DNA of 15,277 nt from an uncultured Lachnospiraceae bacterium (GCA_946410365.1 CAMKAA010000006.1:1-15277); one strand, 5' to 3'. Numbered from the stretch's first letter, positions 1 to 8,022 are shown. The notes: generated by a model not told the origin, from the sequence alone. Made by a program: numbers and translations.

Positions 1-14
1 TTCGTATTAGGCAT
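1..14 (-). CDS. rpoC: RNA polymerase beta' subunit, first codons only (partial)
   Basis: Only the first four codons and two further bases are in the window, reading ATG CCT AAT ACG (Met-Pro-Asn-Thr). The ATG directly abuts the rpoB stop codon (TAAATG). A strong AGGAGG sits eight bases upstream of it, inside the last codons of rpoB, which is what an efficiently translated downstream gene needs. rpoC follows rpoB in nearly all bacteria, and clostridial RpoC commonly starts Met-Pro. The identity is inferred from position and ribosome binding site, because too little protein is visible to recognise a domain. Confidence 0.72.
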
Positions 15-3000
15 TTAGAAATCCTCCTCGGAGTCTTCACTTGAAAAATCACCGTCATCCAGATCCAGGCCTTCTAAATCGATCCCCTCCAGGATATCTC
101 CGTCGGAGGATTCGCGAGGTTCAGGCTCTACGTCCTCAAGTTCTCCCGCAGCATTGAACTCCTTGCTGCTGAAGCCGCCGCGCTCAAGCTGCGCCTGATC
201 GGGGCTGCCGTAATCCTTGAAGTTGTTCTTCATCTCGAAGCGGTAGACAGAGGAATCACCGTAGTCGATATCCTCCTTGATCTCAACGACTTCGCCGTTT
301 TCGTCAAGGACCTGAACGTCAAGCCCGAGGGCCTGCAGTTCTTTGAGCAGGACCTTGAAGGATTCCGGAATACCGGACTCGGGAATATTCTCACCCTTGA
401 TGATCGCTTCATAGGTCTTCACACGTCCTACGACATCATCCGACTTGATAGTCAGGATCTCCTGCAGTGTATAAGCCGCGCCGTACGCCTCCAGTGCCCA
501 TACTTCCATCTCACCGAAACGCTGGCCGCCGAACTGGGCTTTGCCGCCCAGAGGCTGCTGGGTAACGAGGGAGTAAGGACCCGTGGAACGGGCGTGGATC
601 TTATCGTCTACCAGATGATGGAGCTTCAGGTAATGCATGTGGCCGATGGTGACAGGGTTGTCAAACATCTCGCCGGTGCGTCCGTCTCTGAGCCAGACCT
701 TGCCGTCTCTGGAGATCGGAACACCCTTCCACAGTTCTCTGTGAGCACGGTTGTCATAGAGGAACTTCATAGTCTCAGGACTTACCGAATCTTTATATTT
801 TGCCTCGAACTCGTCCCATTCCGTGTTGACGTAATCGTTCGCGAGATCAAGAGCATCCATGATGTCATCCTGAGTCGCGCCGTCGAAGTTCGGAGTTGCT
901 ACATTAAATCCAAGCGCTTCCGCAGCAAGGGAAAGGTGGATCTCCAGGATCTGTCCGATGTTCATACGGGAAGGCACGCCCAGAGGGTTCAGCACGATAT
1001 CCAGCGGACGTCCGTTGGGAAGATAAGGCATATCTTCAATAGGAAGCACTCTGGAAACGACACCCTTGTTTCCGTGACGGCCTGCCATCTTATCACCGAC
1101 GGAGATCTTTCTCTTCTGCGCGATATAGATGCGGACTGCCTTGTTGACGCCGGGGCTGAGCTCGTCGCCGTTCTCCCTCTCGAATACCTTGGTATCGACA
1201 ATGATGCCGTACTCGCCGTGAGGGACCTTGAGGGAAGTGTCGCGGACTTCTCTGGCCTTCTCGCCGAAGATCGCGCGCAGCAGCTTCTCCTCTGCTGTCA
1301 GCTCAGTCTCTCCCTTGGGGGTTACCTTGCCGACAAGGATATCACCTGCGCGGACTTCCGCGCCGATGCGGATGATTCCCATCTCATCCAGATCTTTGAG
1401 AGCCTCCTCGCCTACGCCGGGGACATCTCTTGTGATCTCTTCCGCGCCGAGCTTGGTATCTCTGGCTTCGCAGTCATACTCCTCGATGTGGACAGAGGTA
1501 TATACATCGTCTCTTACAAGGCGCTCGCTCAGAAGAACAGCGTCCTCGTAGTTATAACCTTCCCATGTCATGAAGCCGATCAGCGGGTTCTTGCCCAGCG
1601 CAAGTTCGCCGTTGCAGGTGGAAGGACCGTCAGCGATGATCTGGCCTTCTCTTACTCTCTCGCCCGTGAAGACGATGGGCTTCTGGTTGTAGCAGTTGCT
1701 CTGGTTGGAACGCTCAAACTTGGAAAGATGGATCTCTTCCTTCGTGCCGTCGTCGTAAGCCATCTTAATGGTGGTCGCGTCGACAAATTCAACAACACCG
1801 GACTTAGGGCAGATCACGCAGACACCTGAGTCGCGCGCAGCCTTAGCCTCCATACCGGTACCGACTGCAGGTGCTTCTGTAGTCAGAAGCGGAACTGCCT
1901 GTCTCTGCATGTTGGATCCCATCAGAGCGCGGTTCGCGTCGTCGTTCTGAAGGAAAGGAACCAGAGACGTAGCCACGGAGAACACCATTCTGGGGGAGAC
2001 ATCCATGTATTCAAAGACTGTCTTTCTATAGGAAGAAGTCTCTGTTCTGAAACGTCCGGATACATTGTTTTCGACAAAGTATCCGTTCTCGTCCAGAGGC
2101 GTGCTCGCCTGCGCGACATGGTAATTATCCTCTTCATCCGCTGTCATATAGACAACTTCGTCAGTAACTCTCGGATTAGCGGGATCGGTGCGGTCCACCT
2201 TTCTGTAAGGTGCTTCAATAAAGCCATACTCGTTGATACGCGCATAGCTTGCCAGAGAGTTGATCAGTCCGATGTTGGGACCTTCAGGCGTCTCGATCGG
2301 GCACATTCTTCCGTAATGTGTATAGTGAACGTCTCGGACTTCGAATCCGGCACGGTCTCTTGACAGACCGCCGGGACCCAGAGCGGACAGACGTCTCTTG
2401 TGAGTGAGCTCGCCGAGAGGATTGTTCTGGTCCATGAACTGGGACAGCTGGGAAGAACCGAAGAATTCCTTAACTGCCGCCTGGACGGGCTTGATGTTGA
2501 TCAGGCCCTGAGGAGAGATCTCCTCGGAGTTGTCATGGGTAGTCATTCTCTCGCGGACAACTCTTTCCATTCTGGAGAGACCGATGCGATACTGGTTCTG
2601 AAGAAGCTCACCGACACTGCGGATCCTTCTGTTGCCCAGATGGTCGATATCGTCGTTGTTGCCGATGCCGTATTCCAGATGCATATTGTAGTTGATGGAA
2701 GCAAGGATGTCTTCCTTCGTAATATGCTTCGGGATCAGCTCGTGAACACTCTTTCTGAGAGCATCCGCAAGTGCCTCCGGATCATCATTGTCCTGATACT
2801 GCAGAAGGATCTCTCTGAGTGCGGGATAGTAAACAAGCTCTGTGATGCCGAGTTCCTCAGGATCGCAGTCCACATAGTGCGTGATGTCGACCATGAGGTT
2901 GCTGAGAACCTTGACGTTTCTGTCCTCCGCACGGACCCATACATAGGGAACTGCAGAGTTCTGGATCTCATCGGCCATCTCCCTGGAGATCTCTTCTCCG

Positions 3001-3932
3001 GCTGTTCCGAGAATGTCGCCGTTTGCCTCATCCACAACGTCCTCCGCAAGGATGAAGCCCTTGATGCGGTTCCTGAAAGCAAGCTTCTTATTGAACTTAT
3101 ATCTGCCGACCTTCGCCAGATCATATCTGCGGGGATCGAAGAACATCGCGTTGATCAGGCTGTCCGCGCTCTCAACGGAAAGCGGCTCGCCGGGGCGGAT
3201 CTTCTTATAGAGTTCAAGAAGGCCGCTCTCATAGTTGTTGGAGATATCCTTGATAAAGCTTGCGCGGATCTTGGGCTCATCTCCGAAGAGGTCGAGGATC
3301 TCCTCGTCAGTGCCGATTCCGAGCGCTCTGATGAGGACCGTCACAGGAACCTTCCTTGTGCGATCCACTCTCACATAAAAGACATCGTTGGCGTCCGTCT
3401 CATACTCCAGCCATGCGCCTCTGTTGGGAATGACTGTGCAGGAGAAAAGCTTCTTGCCGAATTTATCTTTATCAATACCGTAGTAGATACCCGGGGAACG
3501 AACAAGCTGGCTGACGATGACACGCTCAGCGCCGTTGATCACAAAGGTGCCCGTATCCGTCATCAGGGGCAGATCGCCCATGAAGATCTCCTGGTCCTTG
3601 AATTCCTTATCATTCTCCTTGTCGAAAAGGCGCACAGTAACCATAAGAGGTGCCGCATACGTGGCGTCTCTTTCCTTGCACTTCTCAATGGAATACTTGA
3701 CCTTGTCTTCGCAGAGCTTGTAGCTCACGAAAGAAAGGCTCAGCCTTCCACTGAAATCCTCGATCGGAGAGATGTCATCAAAGACCTCCTGCAGACCCTT
3801 CTCAAGAAACCACTTGTATGAATCCGTCTGCACTTCGATCAGGTTGGGCATGGGCAGCACTTCCTTCTGGCGCTGATAGCTCATGCGCATGCTCTTGCCT
3901 TCCCCTATAGGATGTATCCTGTATTTTTCCAT
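15..3932 (-). CDS. rpoB: DNA-directed RNA polymerase beta subunit
   Basis: Catalytic beta subunit of RNA polymerase, 1305 residues. The start is [14 protein letters not shown], with GGGGTG six bases upstream; the frame stays open 96 bases further upstream, but that part is the structured leader. The rifampicin-pocket segment runs from [15 protein letters not shown] (about residue 490) to [13 protein letters not shown]497, D501, H511 and S516 align with E. coli S512, D516, H526 and S531, so the common resistance positions look wild type. The C-terminal half has [16 protein letters not shown] and the conserved [20 protein letters not shown] near the end. The last ~45 residues are a very acidic tail. 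It has its own promoter at 4060-4088 as well as possible read-through from rplJL, and is translationally adjacent to rpoC. Confidence 0.98.
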   Translation of the reverse strand: MEKYRIHPIGEGKSMRMSYQRQKEVLPMPNLIEVQTDSYKWFLEKGLQEVFDDISPIEDFSGRLSLSFVSYKLCEDKVKYSIEKCKERDATYAAPLMVTVRLFDKENDKEFKDQEIFMGDLPLMTDTGTFVINGAERVIVSQLVRSPGIYYGIDKDKFGKKLFSCTVIPNRGAWLEYETDANDVFYVRVDRTRKVPVTVLIRALGIGTDEEILDLFGDEPKIRASFIKDISNNYESGLLELYKKIRPGEPLSVESADSLINAMFFDPRRYDLAKVGRYKFNKKLAFRNRIKGFILAEDVVDEANGDILGTAGEEISREMADEIQNSAVPYVWVRAEDRNVKVLSNLMVDITHYVDCDPEELGITELVYYPALREILLQYQDNDDPEALADALRKSVHELIPKHITKEDILASINYNMHLEYGIGNNDDIDHLGNRRIRSVGELLQNQYRIGLSRMERVVRERMTTHDNSEEISPQGLINIKPVQAAVKEFFGSSQLSQFMDQNNPLGELTHKRRLSALGPGGLSRDRAGFEVRDVHYTHYGRMCPIETPEGPNIGLINSLASYARINEYGFIEAPYRKVDRTDPANPRVTDEVVYMTADEEDNYHVAQASTPLDENGYFVENNVSGRFRTETSSYRKTVFEYMDVSPRMVFSVATSLVPFLQNDDANRALMGSNMQRQAVPLLTTEAPAVGTGMEAKAARDSGVCVICPKSGVVEFVDATTIKMAYDDGTKEEIHLSKFERSNQSNCYNQKPIVFTGERVREGQIIADGPSTCNGELALGKNPLIGFMTWEGYNYEDAVLLSERLVRDDVYTSVHIEEYDCEARDTKLGAEEITRDVPGVGEEALKDLDEMGIIRIGAEVRAGDILVGKVTPKGETELTAEEKLLRAIFGEKAREVRDTSLKVPHGEYGIIVDTKVFERENGDELSPGVNKAVRIYIAQKRKISVGDKMAGRHGNKGVVSRVLPIEDMPYLPNGRPLDIVLNPLGVPSRMNIGQILEIHLSLAAEALGFNVATPNFDGATQDDIMDALDLANDYVNTEWDEFEAKYKDSVSPETMKFLYDNRAHRELWKGVPISRDGKVWLRDGRTGEMFDNPVTIGHMHYLKLHHLVDDKIHARSTGPYSLVTQQPLGGKAQFGGQRFGEMEVWALEAYGAAYTLQEILTIKSDDVVGRVKTYEAIIKGENIPESGIPESFKVLLKELQALGLDVQVLDENGEVVEIKEDIDYGDSSVYRFEMKNNFKDYGSPDQAQLERGGFSSKEFNAAGELEDVEPEPRESSDGDILEGIDLEGLDLDDGDFSSEDSEEDF

Positions 3933-3978
3933 CTGGTTCACCCCGTATTGTATTGAATCTATATAAAAAATGTGTCTG

Positions 3979-4042
3979 CGCATGCCAGCCGCTTTTCTAC
4001 GCCCGAAATCTATTTTCGGGCAGCACAAAATCTAGGCATGCG
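3979..4042 (-). promoter_or_regulatory. Structured rpoB 5' leader (nested hairpin)
   Basis: In the rpoB transcript an 8-bp outer helix (3979-3986 with 4035-4042) encloses a perfect 8-bp hairpin (4001-4008 with 4014-4021, five-base loop). A UUUU/AAAA pairing is possible between them. The element lies between the rpoB promoter and its ribosome binding site. It is followed after eight bases by six U residues, which is too far for an ordinary terminator. I do not recognise it as a named RNA family. A role in autogenous control of rpoB or in message stability is inference. Confidence 0.55.
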
Positions 4043-4059
4043 AAAAAGATGCGAATAAT

Positions 4060-4088
4060 ATTCTATCATCGCATTGTCCAGCAGTCAA
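4060..4088 (-). promoter_or_regulatory. Sigma-A promoter of rpoB
   Basis: On the minus strand TTGACT (4083-4088) and TAGAAT (4060-4065) are separated by exactly 17 bases. Transcription would start near 4053 and give a leader of about 120 bases before the rpoB start. The promoter lies downstream of the rplL hairpin, so rpoB-rpoC can be transcribed independently of rplJL. Confidence 0.82.
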
Positions 4089-4163
4089 TAATTATTTTTT
4101 AAAGTTTTGTAAACGAAGTATTAATTTCCGTTCTCCTGTTTGTAACTGTCTGCTTATGGATAT

Positions 4164-4194
4164 GAAATCCGGCCGCCCTTGCGGACAGCCGGAT
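4164..4194 (-). terminator. Attenuator-like hairpin after rplL
   Basis: ATCCGG (4189-4194) pairs with CCGGAT (4167-4172). GCGG pairs with CCGC inside, leaving a four-base bulge and a four-base loop. Only three U residues follow, so termination is probably partial. It sits 31 bases after the rplL stop. In E. coli a partial attenuator also lies between rplL and rpoB; that this hairpin does the same job is inference. Confidence 0.55.
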
Positions 4195-4225
4195 CATAGA
4201 GTTCATTGTTAGAAATAAGAGTCAA

Positions 4226-4597
4226 TTACTTAATAGTAACGGTTGCTCCAACTTCCTCAAGCTTAGCCTTGATAGCCTCAGCCTCATCCTTGGCAACTGC
4301 TTCCTTGATTACCTTGGGAGCGCCCTCAACAGCTTCCTTAGCTTCCTTCAGGCCAAGGCCGGTGATCTCACGGACAACCTTGATAACCTTGATCTTCTGA
4401 GCGCCGAAGCTTGTCAGCTCGACATCAAACTCAGTCTTCTCTTCAACTGCCTCAGCGGGGCCGGCTGCTACTACTGCAACACCTGCAGCTGCGGATACGC
4501 CGAATTCCTCTTCACAAGCCTTAACCAGCTCATTAAGTTCCATAACAGTAAGCTCTTTGATCGCATCGATGATCTCAGCATTTGTTAACTTTGCCAT
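4226..4597 (-). CDS. rplL: Ribosomal protein bL12 (L7/L12)
   Basis: Stalk protein of the large ribosomal subunit, which recruits and activates translational GTPases as dimers bound to L10. The 123-residue protein has an N-terminal dimerisation domain ([20 protein letters not shown]), an Ala/Gly/Val-rich hinge around residues 35-50, and the C-terminal factor-binding domain with [20 protein letters not shown] and a terminal ATVTIK. Length and layout are normal for the family. The chosen ATG has GGAGGT seven bases upstream; an in-frame ATG five codons earlier lies on that ribosome binding site and is not used. It lies 66 bases after rplJ and shares its promoter and L10 leader. Confidence 0.98.
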   Translation of the reverse strand: MAKLTNAEIIDAIKELTVMELNELVKACEEEFGVSAAAGVAVVAAGPAEAVEEKTEFDVELTSFGAQKIKVIKVVREITGLGLKEAKEAVEGAPKVIKEAVAKDEAEAIKAKLEEVGATVTIK

Positions 4598-4663
4598 TGT
4601 ATTTACCTCCATGTAAATTAGTTTGAAATAAAACTTCTAAAATAAGAATACTTTGCAGAAGTA

Positions 4664-5182
4664 TTATGCCTCTGCGGGAGCCTCTGCAGGAGCTGCCTCT
4701 CCATCCTTCTCCGCGATCTGCTTGATAACGCGTGCGAAACTGGAGATCGGAGCCTGCCAGCTGCCGAACAGTCTGCCCAGAAGAACTTCTCTGGACGGGA
4801 TCTTCGCGACCTCACCGAGTGCTGCGGGATCCACCACCTTGCCTTCTACAACACCGCCCTTGATCTCGAGCTTGTCAGCCTTCTTGGCGAACTCGCAGAG
4901 AATACGTGCGGGAGCTGTAGCATCGTCCTTAGAAACTGCCAGTGCGCTGGGACCGTTCAGAAGATCGGAAAGACCTTCGCAATCTGTGCCCTTGAACGCG
5001 AAGTTCATCATGGTGTTCTTATAAACCTTATAAGTGACACCAGCCTCGCGGAGCTGTTTGCGGAGCTCTGTATCCTGCTGAACTGTCAGACCTCTGTGGT
5101 CAACCAGTACCACAGACTGTGCGCCGTCGATCGCTGCGGAAATCTCCTTGACGACCGGCTGTTTCAATTCAACCTTTGCCAT
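4664..5182 (-). CDS. rplJ: Ribosomal protein uL10
   Basis: Base of the ribosomal stalk, which binds 23S rRNA and carries L7/L12 dimers on its C-terminal helix. The 172 residues match bacterial L10: N-terminal VVLVDHRGLTV, then YKVYKNTMMNFAF, PSALAVSKDDATAPARIL, and LGRLFGSWQAPISSFARVIK. It ends in an Ala/Pro/Glu-rich tail (GEAAPAEAPAEA). GGAGG lies seven bases before the ATG. It has its own promoter at 5371-5399 and a 180-base leader with the L10-type structure, so autogenous control by the L10-L12 complex is likely. The gene upstream is a CapA-family gene rather than rplA. Confidence 0.98.
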   Translation of the reverse strand: MAKVELKQPVVKEISAAIDGAQSVVLVDHRGLTVQQDTELRKQLREAGVTYKVYKNTMMNFAFKGTDCEGLSDLLNGPSALAVSKDDATAPARILCEFAKKADKLEIKGGVVEGKVVDPAALGEVAKIPSREVLLGRLFGSWQAPISSFARVIKQIAEKDGEAAPAEAPAEA

Positions 5183-5220
5183 TTTGTTACCTCCTTATAG
5201 ATTTTGGAGCCGAAACGAAG

Positions 5221-5246
5221 AAAAACCCGTCTTCGCGAAGACGGGT
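5221..5246 (-). terminator. Intrinsic terminator/attenuator in the rplJ leader
   Basis: Positions 5225-5246 are a perfect 22-base palindrome that folds into a GC-rich stem starting ACCCGTC, with the apex at CGCG. In the rplJ direction it is followed at once by TTTTC. It lies inside the leader, 43 bases before the rplJ start, so it fits an attenuator better than the end of the upstream gene. In Firmicutes the L10 leader is known to act through premature termination. Confidence 0.85.
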
Positions 5247-5300
5247 GAAAATTCATATCCACATTAAGCACGCAGCGGCGCGCCTTATGCGTTTCCACAT

Positions 5301-5364
5301 CCTCGGCAGGCAGATCACTCTTTACGCCTTGCGGCACCTGCTGTCTTCGGCTTGGCTTATAACC
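5301..5364 (-). promoter_or_regulatory. Ribosomal protein L10 leader
   Basis: The start of the rplJ transcript contains GCCGAAGACAGCAGGTGC (5334-5351) and, 22 bases later, GCCTGCCGAGG (5301-5311). GCAGG can pair with CCTGC. These two elements resemble the conserved core of the Firmicute L10 leader that binds the L10-L12 complex. The attenuator hairpin at 5221-5246 follows. The identification is from remembered consensus and gene context, without a covariance-model search. Confidence 0.75.
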
Positions 5365-5370
5365 TTTCGA

Positions 5371-5399
5371 ATCTTATCATTAACCTTTTCATTTGTCAA
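5371..5399 (-). promoter_or_regulatory. Sigma-A promoter of rplJ-rplL
   Basis: On the minus strand TTGACA (5394-5399) is followed after exactly 17 bases by TAAGAT (5371-5376), a near-perfect sigma-A promoter. It begins 23 bases beyond the stop codon of the CapA-family gene and would start transcription near 5364, at the beginning of the L10 leader. Confidence 0.87.
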
Positions 5400-5422
5400 G
5401 AGCCGTATTTATATTTTGACAG

Positions 5423-6667
5423 TTATTCTTCTGTAAAATATCCGTCTTCATCGATAGCGACTCCCGGAGAGACGCTGCTCATCTCATCGAGCACTCTCTG
5501 CTTCTCGCTCCCCTCCATCGTACTCACGCCCCGATACTGCAGCATCGGAATAAACTGAAGCGCGCTGATGGAAGGATCCGCCGTGTTCACGGTAACTCTG
5601 AGCACACCGGTATCCCGCGCAGCCGCGCCAAAAAAGTAATTGCCCAGACTGTAGAACACAGGGACGCCGTCCACATACTCAATGTTCTGCAGGACATGAG
5701 GATGGGATCCTACAACGAGATCCGCGCCGGCCTCCACCAGTTCCTCAGCCTTAGTGGTCTGACTCCAGTCGGCGGAAGGCATTTTCTCCGTTCCCCAATG
5801 AGCATATACTATGCAAAGATCTGCCTTCTCCTTCGCCTCGCGGATCTTGTCACACAGCCAGGAAGTATCCAGCATACGGAACACGCCGGGGCTGTCCTCT
5901 CCCGCTTCTCTGGTGTCCGGGTTCTCATATCTCTCGATCTCCGTCGCGTTGAGAATAGCGATCGTCGTCCCGTTTGCAATACAGTATGCGGTTCGGGACG
6001 CGTCATCGATGTTCCGGCCTGCGCCGATGTATGGAATCCCCTGCTCATCAAGAGCGTCAAAAGTATCCATTGCACCCTGCTCGCCGTAATCGTAGACATG
6101 ATTGTTGGCGAGAGCCGCTATATCTGTTCCCATCTCTCCCAGCCACTGCGCCGTCCATGGCGGGCAGCGGAAAGTAAAAGTCTTGCCGGGAGTAGGCGTT
6201 CCCCTGTCAGTGTATGGAAACTCGTTGTTGACCACCAGAAAATCCGCTCCGGTGAGTGTGTCCCAGGTCGCATCGTCGAAACACGCCCTGATTCCATCCG
6301 AATAGGCGATGGAACTCCAGGGGTTCTGCCCCGTCTCAAATATGATGTCCCCCACAAACACAATTGAAATCTCCTGATCCGATTCCGGCTGTTCTCCGGG
6401 CGTCACCCATTTTCCGTCCTCCCGGGTCAATGCTTTACCCGAAGAAGAGATGATCGCAGAAGCGCCCTCCGGATCCAAAGCTCTTCTGCGGAATTCCCGT
6501 TCGATCGGCTCCGCTTCCCTGAGCACTTCCTCAGCTGCTGCCCGCATCCAGTTTTCCTGTCCGCTGAGGTCTTCTGCCAAGACAGGCAGCGGCATGCACC
6601 AGGCCGGAACTGCGGCCGCGATAAGGGCTGCCAAAATATATGCCTTAGTTCTACTGTTTCCGAACAC
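5423..6667 (-). CDS. Secreted CapA-family protein (metallophosphatase-like fold)
   Basis: This belongs to the CapA/PgsA family, named for poly-gamma-glutamate capsule synthesis, with a calcineurin-like fold. The 414-residue protein starts with a signal peptide: basic N-terminus, hydrophobic residues 10-23, and probable cleavage after VLA (residue 31). After a helical linker come the family motifs: VGDIIF (105-110), NNEFP (147-151), ALANNHVYDYG (185-195), AHWGTE (289-294), GSHPHVLQ (320-327) and SLGNYFF (340-346). GTG at 6667 is chosen because AGGAGG lies six bases before it and the signal peptide then begins correctly; the frame is open further upstream, but through the rplA terminator. No promoter is evident and no terminator follows it. 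Substrate and reaction are unknown, because the capsule role is proven for few members. Its place between rplA and rplJ is unusual. Confidence 0.9.
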   Translation of the reverse strand: MFGNSRTKAYILAALIAAAVPAWCMPLPVLAEDLSGQENWMRAAAEEVLREAEPIEREFRRRALDPEGASAIISSSGKALTREDGKWVTPGEQPESDQEISIVFVGDIIFETGQNPWSSIAYSDGIRACFDDATWDTLTGADFLVVNNEFPYTDRGTPTPGKTFTFRCPPWTAQWLGEMGTDIAALANNHVYDYGEQGAMDTFDALDEQGIPYIGAGRNIDDASRTAYCIANGTTIAILNATEIERYENPDTREAGEDSPGVFRMLDTSWLCDKIREAKEKADLCIVYAHWGTEKMPSADWSQTTKAEELVEAGADLVVGSHPHVLQNIEYVDGVPVFYSLGNYFFGAAARDTGVLRVTVNTADPSISALQFIPMLQYRGVSTMEGSEKQRVLDEMSSVSPGVAIDEDGYFTEE

Positions 6668-6688
6668 GACTTTCCTCCTGCTCAGATT

Positions 6689-6701
6689 GGGGATGATCCC
6701 C
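6689..6701. promoter_or_regulatory. Perfect inverted repeat before the CapA-family gene
   Basis: GGGGATGATCCCC is a perfect inverted repeat with one central base. It lies between the rplA terminator and the GTG start, 21 bases upstream of that start. As RNA it would form only a tight hairpin; as DNA it could be a small operator. No function can be assigned. Confidence 0.3.
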
Positions 6702-6711
6702 CATAGGTAAG

Positions 6712-6739
6712 AAAAGGAGTTCCGCCGGGGAACTCCTTT
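6712..6739 (-). terminator. Intrinsic terminator after rplA
   Basis: An 11-bp perfect stem (AAAGGAGTTCC at 6729-6739 read on the minus strand, with 6713-6723) has a five-base loop and is followed by TCTT. Counting the last stem bases, the U tract reads TTTTCTT. It starts 13 bases beyond the rplA stop. It closes the rpmG-secE-nusG-rplK-rplA unit and separates it from the CapA-family gene. Confidence 0.88.
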
Positions 6740-6751
6740 CCAATACATGAC

Positions 6752-7441
6752 TTAATAACGGTTTGCGATCACCTTCACGCCGGGGCCCATGCTGGTCGCG
6801 ATGGAGATGCTCTTGAGGTACTGACCCTTAACTGCAGCGGGTTTCGCTTTCACGATAGCCGCCATCAGAGCGTCATAGTTCTCCATGAGCTGTTCCTTTG
6901 TAAAGGAAGCCTTGCCGATCGGGCAGTGGATGATGTTGGACTTGTCCAGTCTGTACTCGATCTTACCTGCCTTGATGTCCTTGACTGCCTTAGCGACATC
7001 CATGGTAACTGTGCCAGCCTTGGGGTTGGGCATCAGACCCTTAGGACCAAGGATACGGCCGAGACGGCCGACAACGCTCATCATGTCAGGTGTTGCGACT
7101 ACTACGTCAAAATCCAGCCAGCCTTCATTCTGGATTCTGGGAAGGAGCTCCTGGCCGCCTACGAAATCAGCGCCTGCTTCCTGTGCCTCGTCGAGCTTAG
7201 CGCCCTTGGCGAATACCAGAACTCTGACCTTCTTGCCGATACCTGCGGGAAGTACTACCGCGCCGCGGATCTGCTGGTCGGCGTGACGGCCGTCGCAGCT
7301 TGTGCGGATGTGGATCTCGACAGTCTCATCAAACTTCGCTGCTGCAGTTTCCTTTGCAAGAGCGATAGCCTCTTCGGGCTCATATAATTTAGTGCGGTCT
7401 ACCTTCTTGGCAACTTCCGCATATCTCTTTCCATGCTTCAT
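6752..7441 (-). CDS. rplA: Ribosomal protein uL1
   Basis: Protein of the mobile L1 stalk of the large subunit, involved in E-site tRNA release; in many bacteria it also represses its own operon by binding the rplK leader. The 229 residues match bacterial L1 in length and sequence: [16 protein letters not shown] at the start, [20 protein letters not shown], and the highly conserved [38 protein letters not shown] and a terminal SMGPGVKV follow. AGGAGG is eight bases before the ATG. The gene follows rplK after 23 bases and is ended by a strong terminator. An L1-like binding site upstream of rplK suggests autogenous control. Confidence 0.98.
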   Translation of the reverse strand: MKHGKRYAEVAKKVDRTKLYEPEEAIALAKETAAAKFDETVEIHIRTSCDGRHADQQIRGAVVLPAGIGKKVRVLVFAKGAKLDEAQEAGADFVGGQELLPRIQNEGWLDFDVVVATPDMMSVVGRLGRILGPKGLMPNPKAGTVTMDVAKAVKDIKAGKIEYRLDKSNIIHCPIGKASFTKEQLMENYDALMAAIVKAKPAAVKGQYLKSISIATSMGPGVKVIANRY

Positions 7442-7464
7442 CTTCTATTCCTCCTGTGTGTAGC

Positions 7465-7890
7465 TCAGTCCTGGACTGTGATTCCCATGCTTCTGGCTGT
7501 TCCGGCGATCATGCTCATAGCGGCTTCAAGGGAAGCAGCGTTGAGATCAGGCATCTTAAGTTCTGCGATCTCTTTGATCTGATCCTTGGTGACAGAGCCG
7601 ACTTTCTGCTTGTTCGGAACACCGGATGCCTTCTGCAGGCCTGCTGCCTTCTTAAGAAGAACAGGTGCCGGCGGAGTCTTGGTGATGAAACTGAAAGATC
7701 TGTCAGAGTAGACAGTGATAACGACAGGGATGATCAGATCACCCATGTCAGCGGTCTTGGCGTTGAACTGCTTGGTGAATTCCATGATGTTAACACCGTG
7801 CTGTCCAAGAGCAGGACCTACCGGCGGAGCAGGAGTTGCCTTGCCGGCCTTAATCTGCAATTTGATGTAACCAGTTACTTTCTTAGCCAT
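7465..7890 (-). CDS. rplK: Ribosomal protein uL11
   Basis: Protein at the base of the GTPase-associated centre. The 141-residue sequence is typical throughout: the N-terminal domain with [20 protein letters not shown] and [10 protein letters not shown], then the C-terminal RNA-binding domain with [14 protein letters not shown] and [13 protein letters not shown] helices ([17 protein letters not shown]), ending [14 protein letters not shown] lies six bases before the ATG. The 132-base gap to nusG is much longer than the other gaps in this unit and carries a possible promoter -10 and an L1-type RNA structure. Confidence 0.98.
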   Translation of the reverse strand: MAKKVTGYIKLQIKAGKATPAPPVGPALGQHGVNIMEFTKQFNAKTADMGDLIIPVVITVYSDRSFSFITKTPPAPVLLKKAAGLQKASGVPNKQKVGSVTKDQIKEIAELKMPDLNAASLEAAMSMIAGTARSMGITVQD

Positions 7891-7903
7891 TGTTTCCTCC
7901 TTT

Positions 7904-7937
7904 GTGGTACTGTGCGCAGCGTCTTCGCTGCTCCCAC
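7904..7937 (-). promoter_or_regulatory. Candidate L1-binding autoregulatory site in the rplK leader
   Basis: The rplK leader RNA reads GUGGGAG, then a 6-bp hairpin (GCAGCG-AAGA-CGCUGC), then GCACAGUA and CCAC. GUGG pairs with CCAC, leaving an asymmetric internal loop (GA opposite GCACAGUA). This resembles the L1 stalk of 23S rRNA, where GGUGGGAG faces a UGAAAUACCACC-type strand. The structure ends three bases before the AGGAGG of rplK. Bound L1 would therefore block initiation. L1 control of rplK-rplA is established in E. coli; here it is inferred. Confidence 0.62.
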
Positions 7938-8000
7938 TGTTTGTGACGGCATTGCCGTCAGTGTCTATATATCAGACGGGCGCGGCCCGCCTCATATAAC

Positions 8001-8006
8001 ATTATA
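8001..8006 (-). promoter_or_regulatory. Possible -10 element for rplK-rplA
   Basis: A perfect TATAAT occurs on the minus strand 17 bases after the nusG stop. No convincing -35 lies 16-18 bases upstream, where the sequence is GAGCTG or similar. It could add a weak promoter, or it could be chance. A transcript from here would begin near 7994 and include the L1-type leader. Confidence 0.35.
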
Positions 8007-8022
8007 GTAGATTCTCTCCGCG

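Noticed and set aside
594..1829. Long open frame on the plus strand opposite rpoB (also 2400-3821)
   Set aside because: These are antisense shadows of a strongly conserved rpoB. They show no recognisable family and no convincing ribosome binding site, and the codon structure belongs to rpoB.
2411..2490. Rifampicin-resistance substitution in rpoB
   Set aside because: The residues equivalent to E. coli S512, D516, H526 and S531 are all wild type.
3933..4028. N-terminal extension of RpoB to an earlier ATG
   Set aside because: The extra residues are not part of RpoB, they overlap the structured leader, and the proper ribosome binding site precedes the ATG at 3932.
5403..5432. Weak hairpin at the end of the CapA-family gene as its terminator
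   Set aside because: The stem is AT-rich with a bulge (TTTTACAG with CTGTCAAAA), and it is followed by AAAATATAAAT rather than a U tract.
6668..6748. Longer form of the CapA-family protein starting within the rplA terminator
   Set aside because: The earlier ATG has no ribosome binding site, its codons run through the terminator stem, and the added residues would place charged sequence before the signal peptide.
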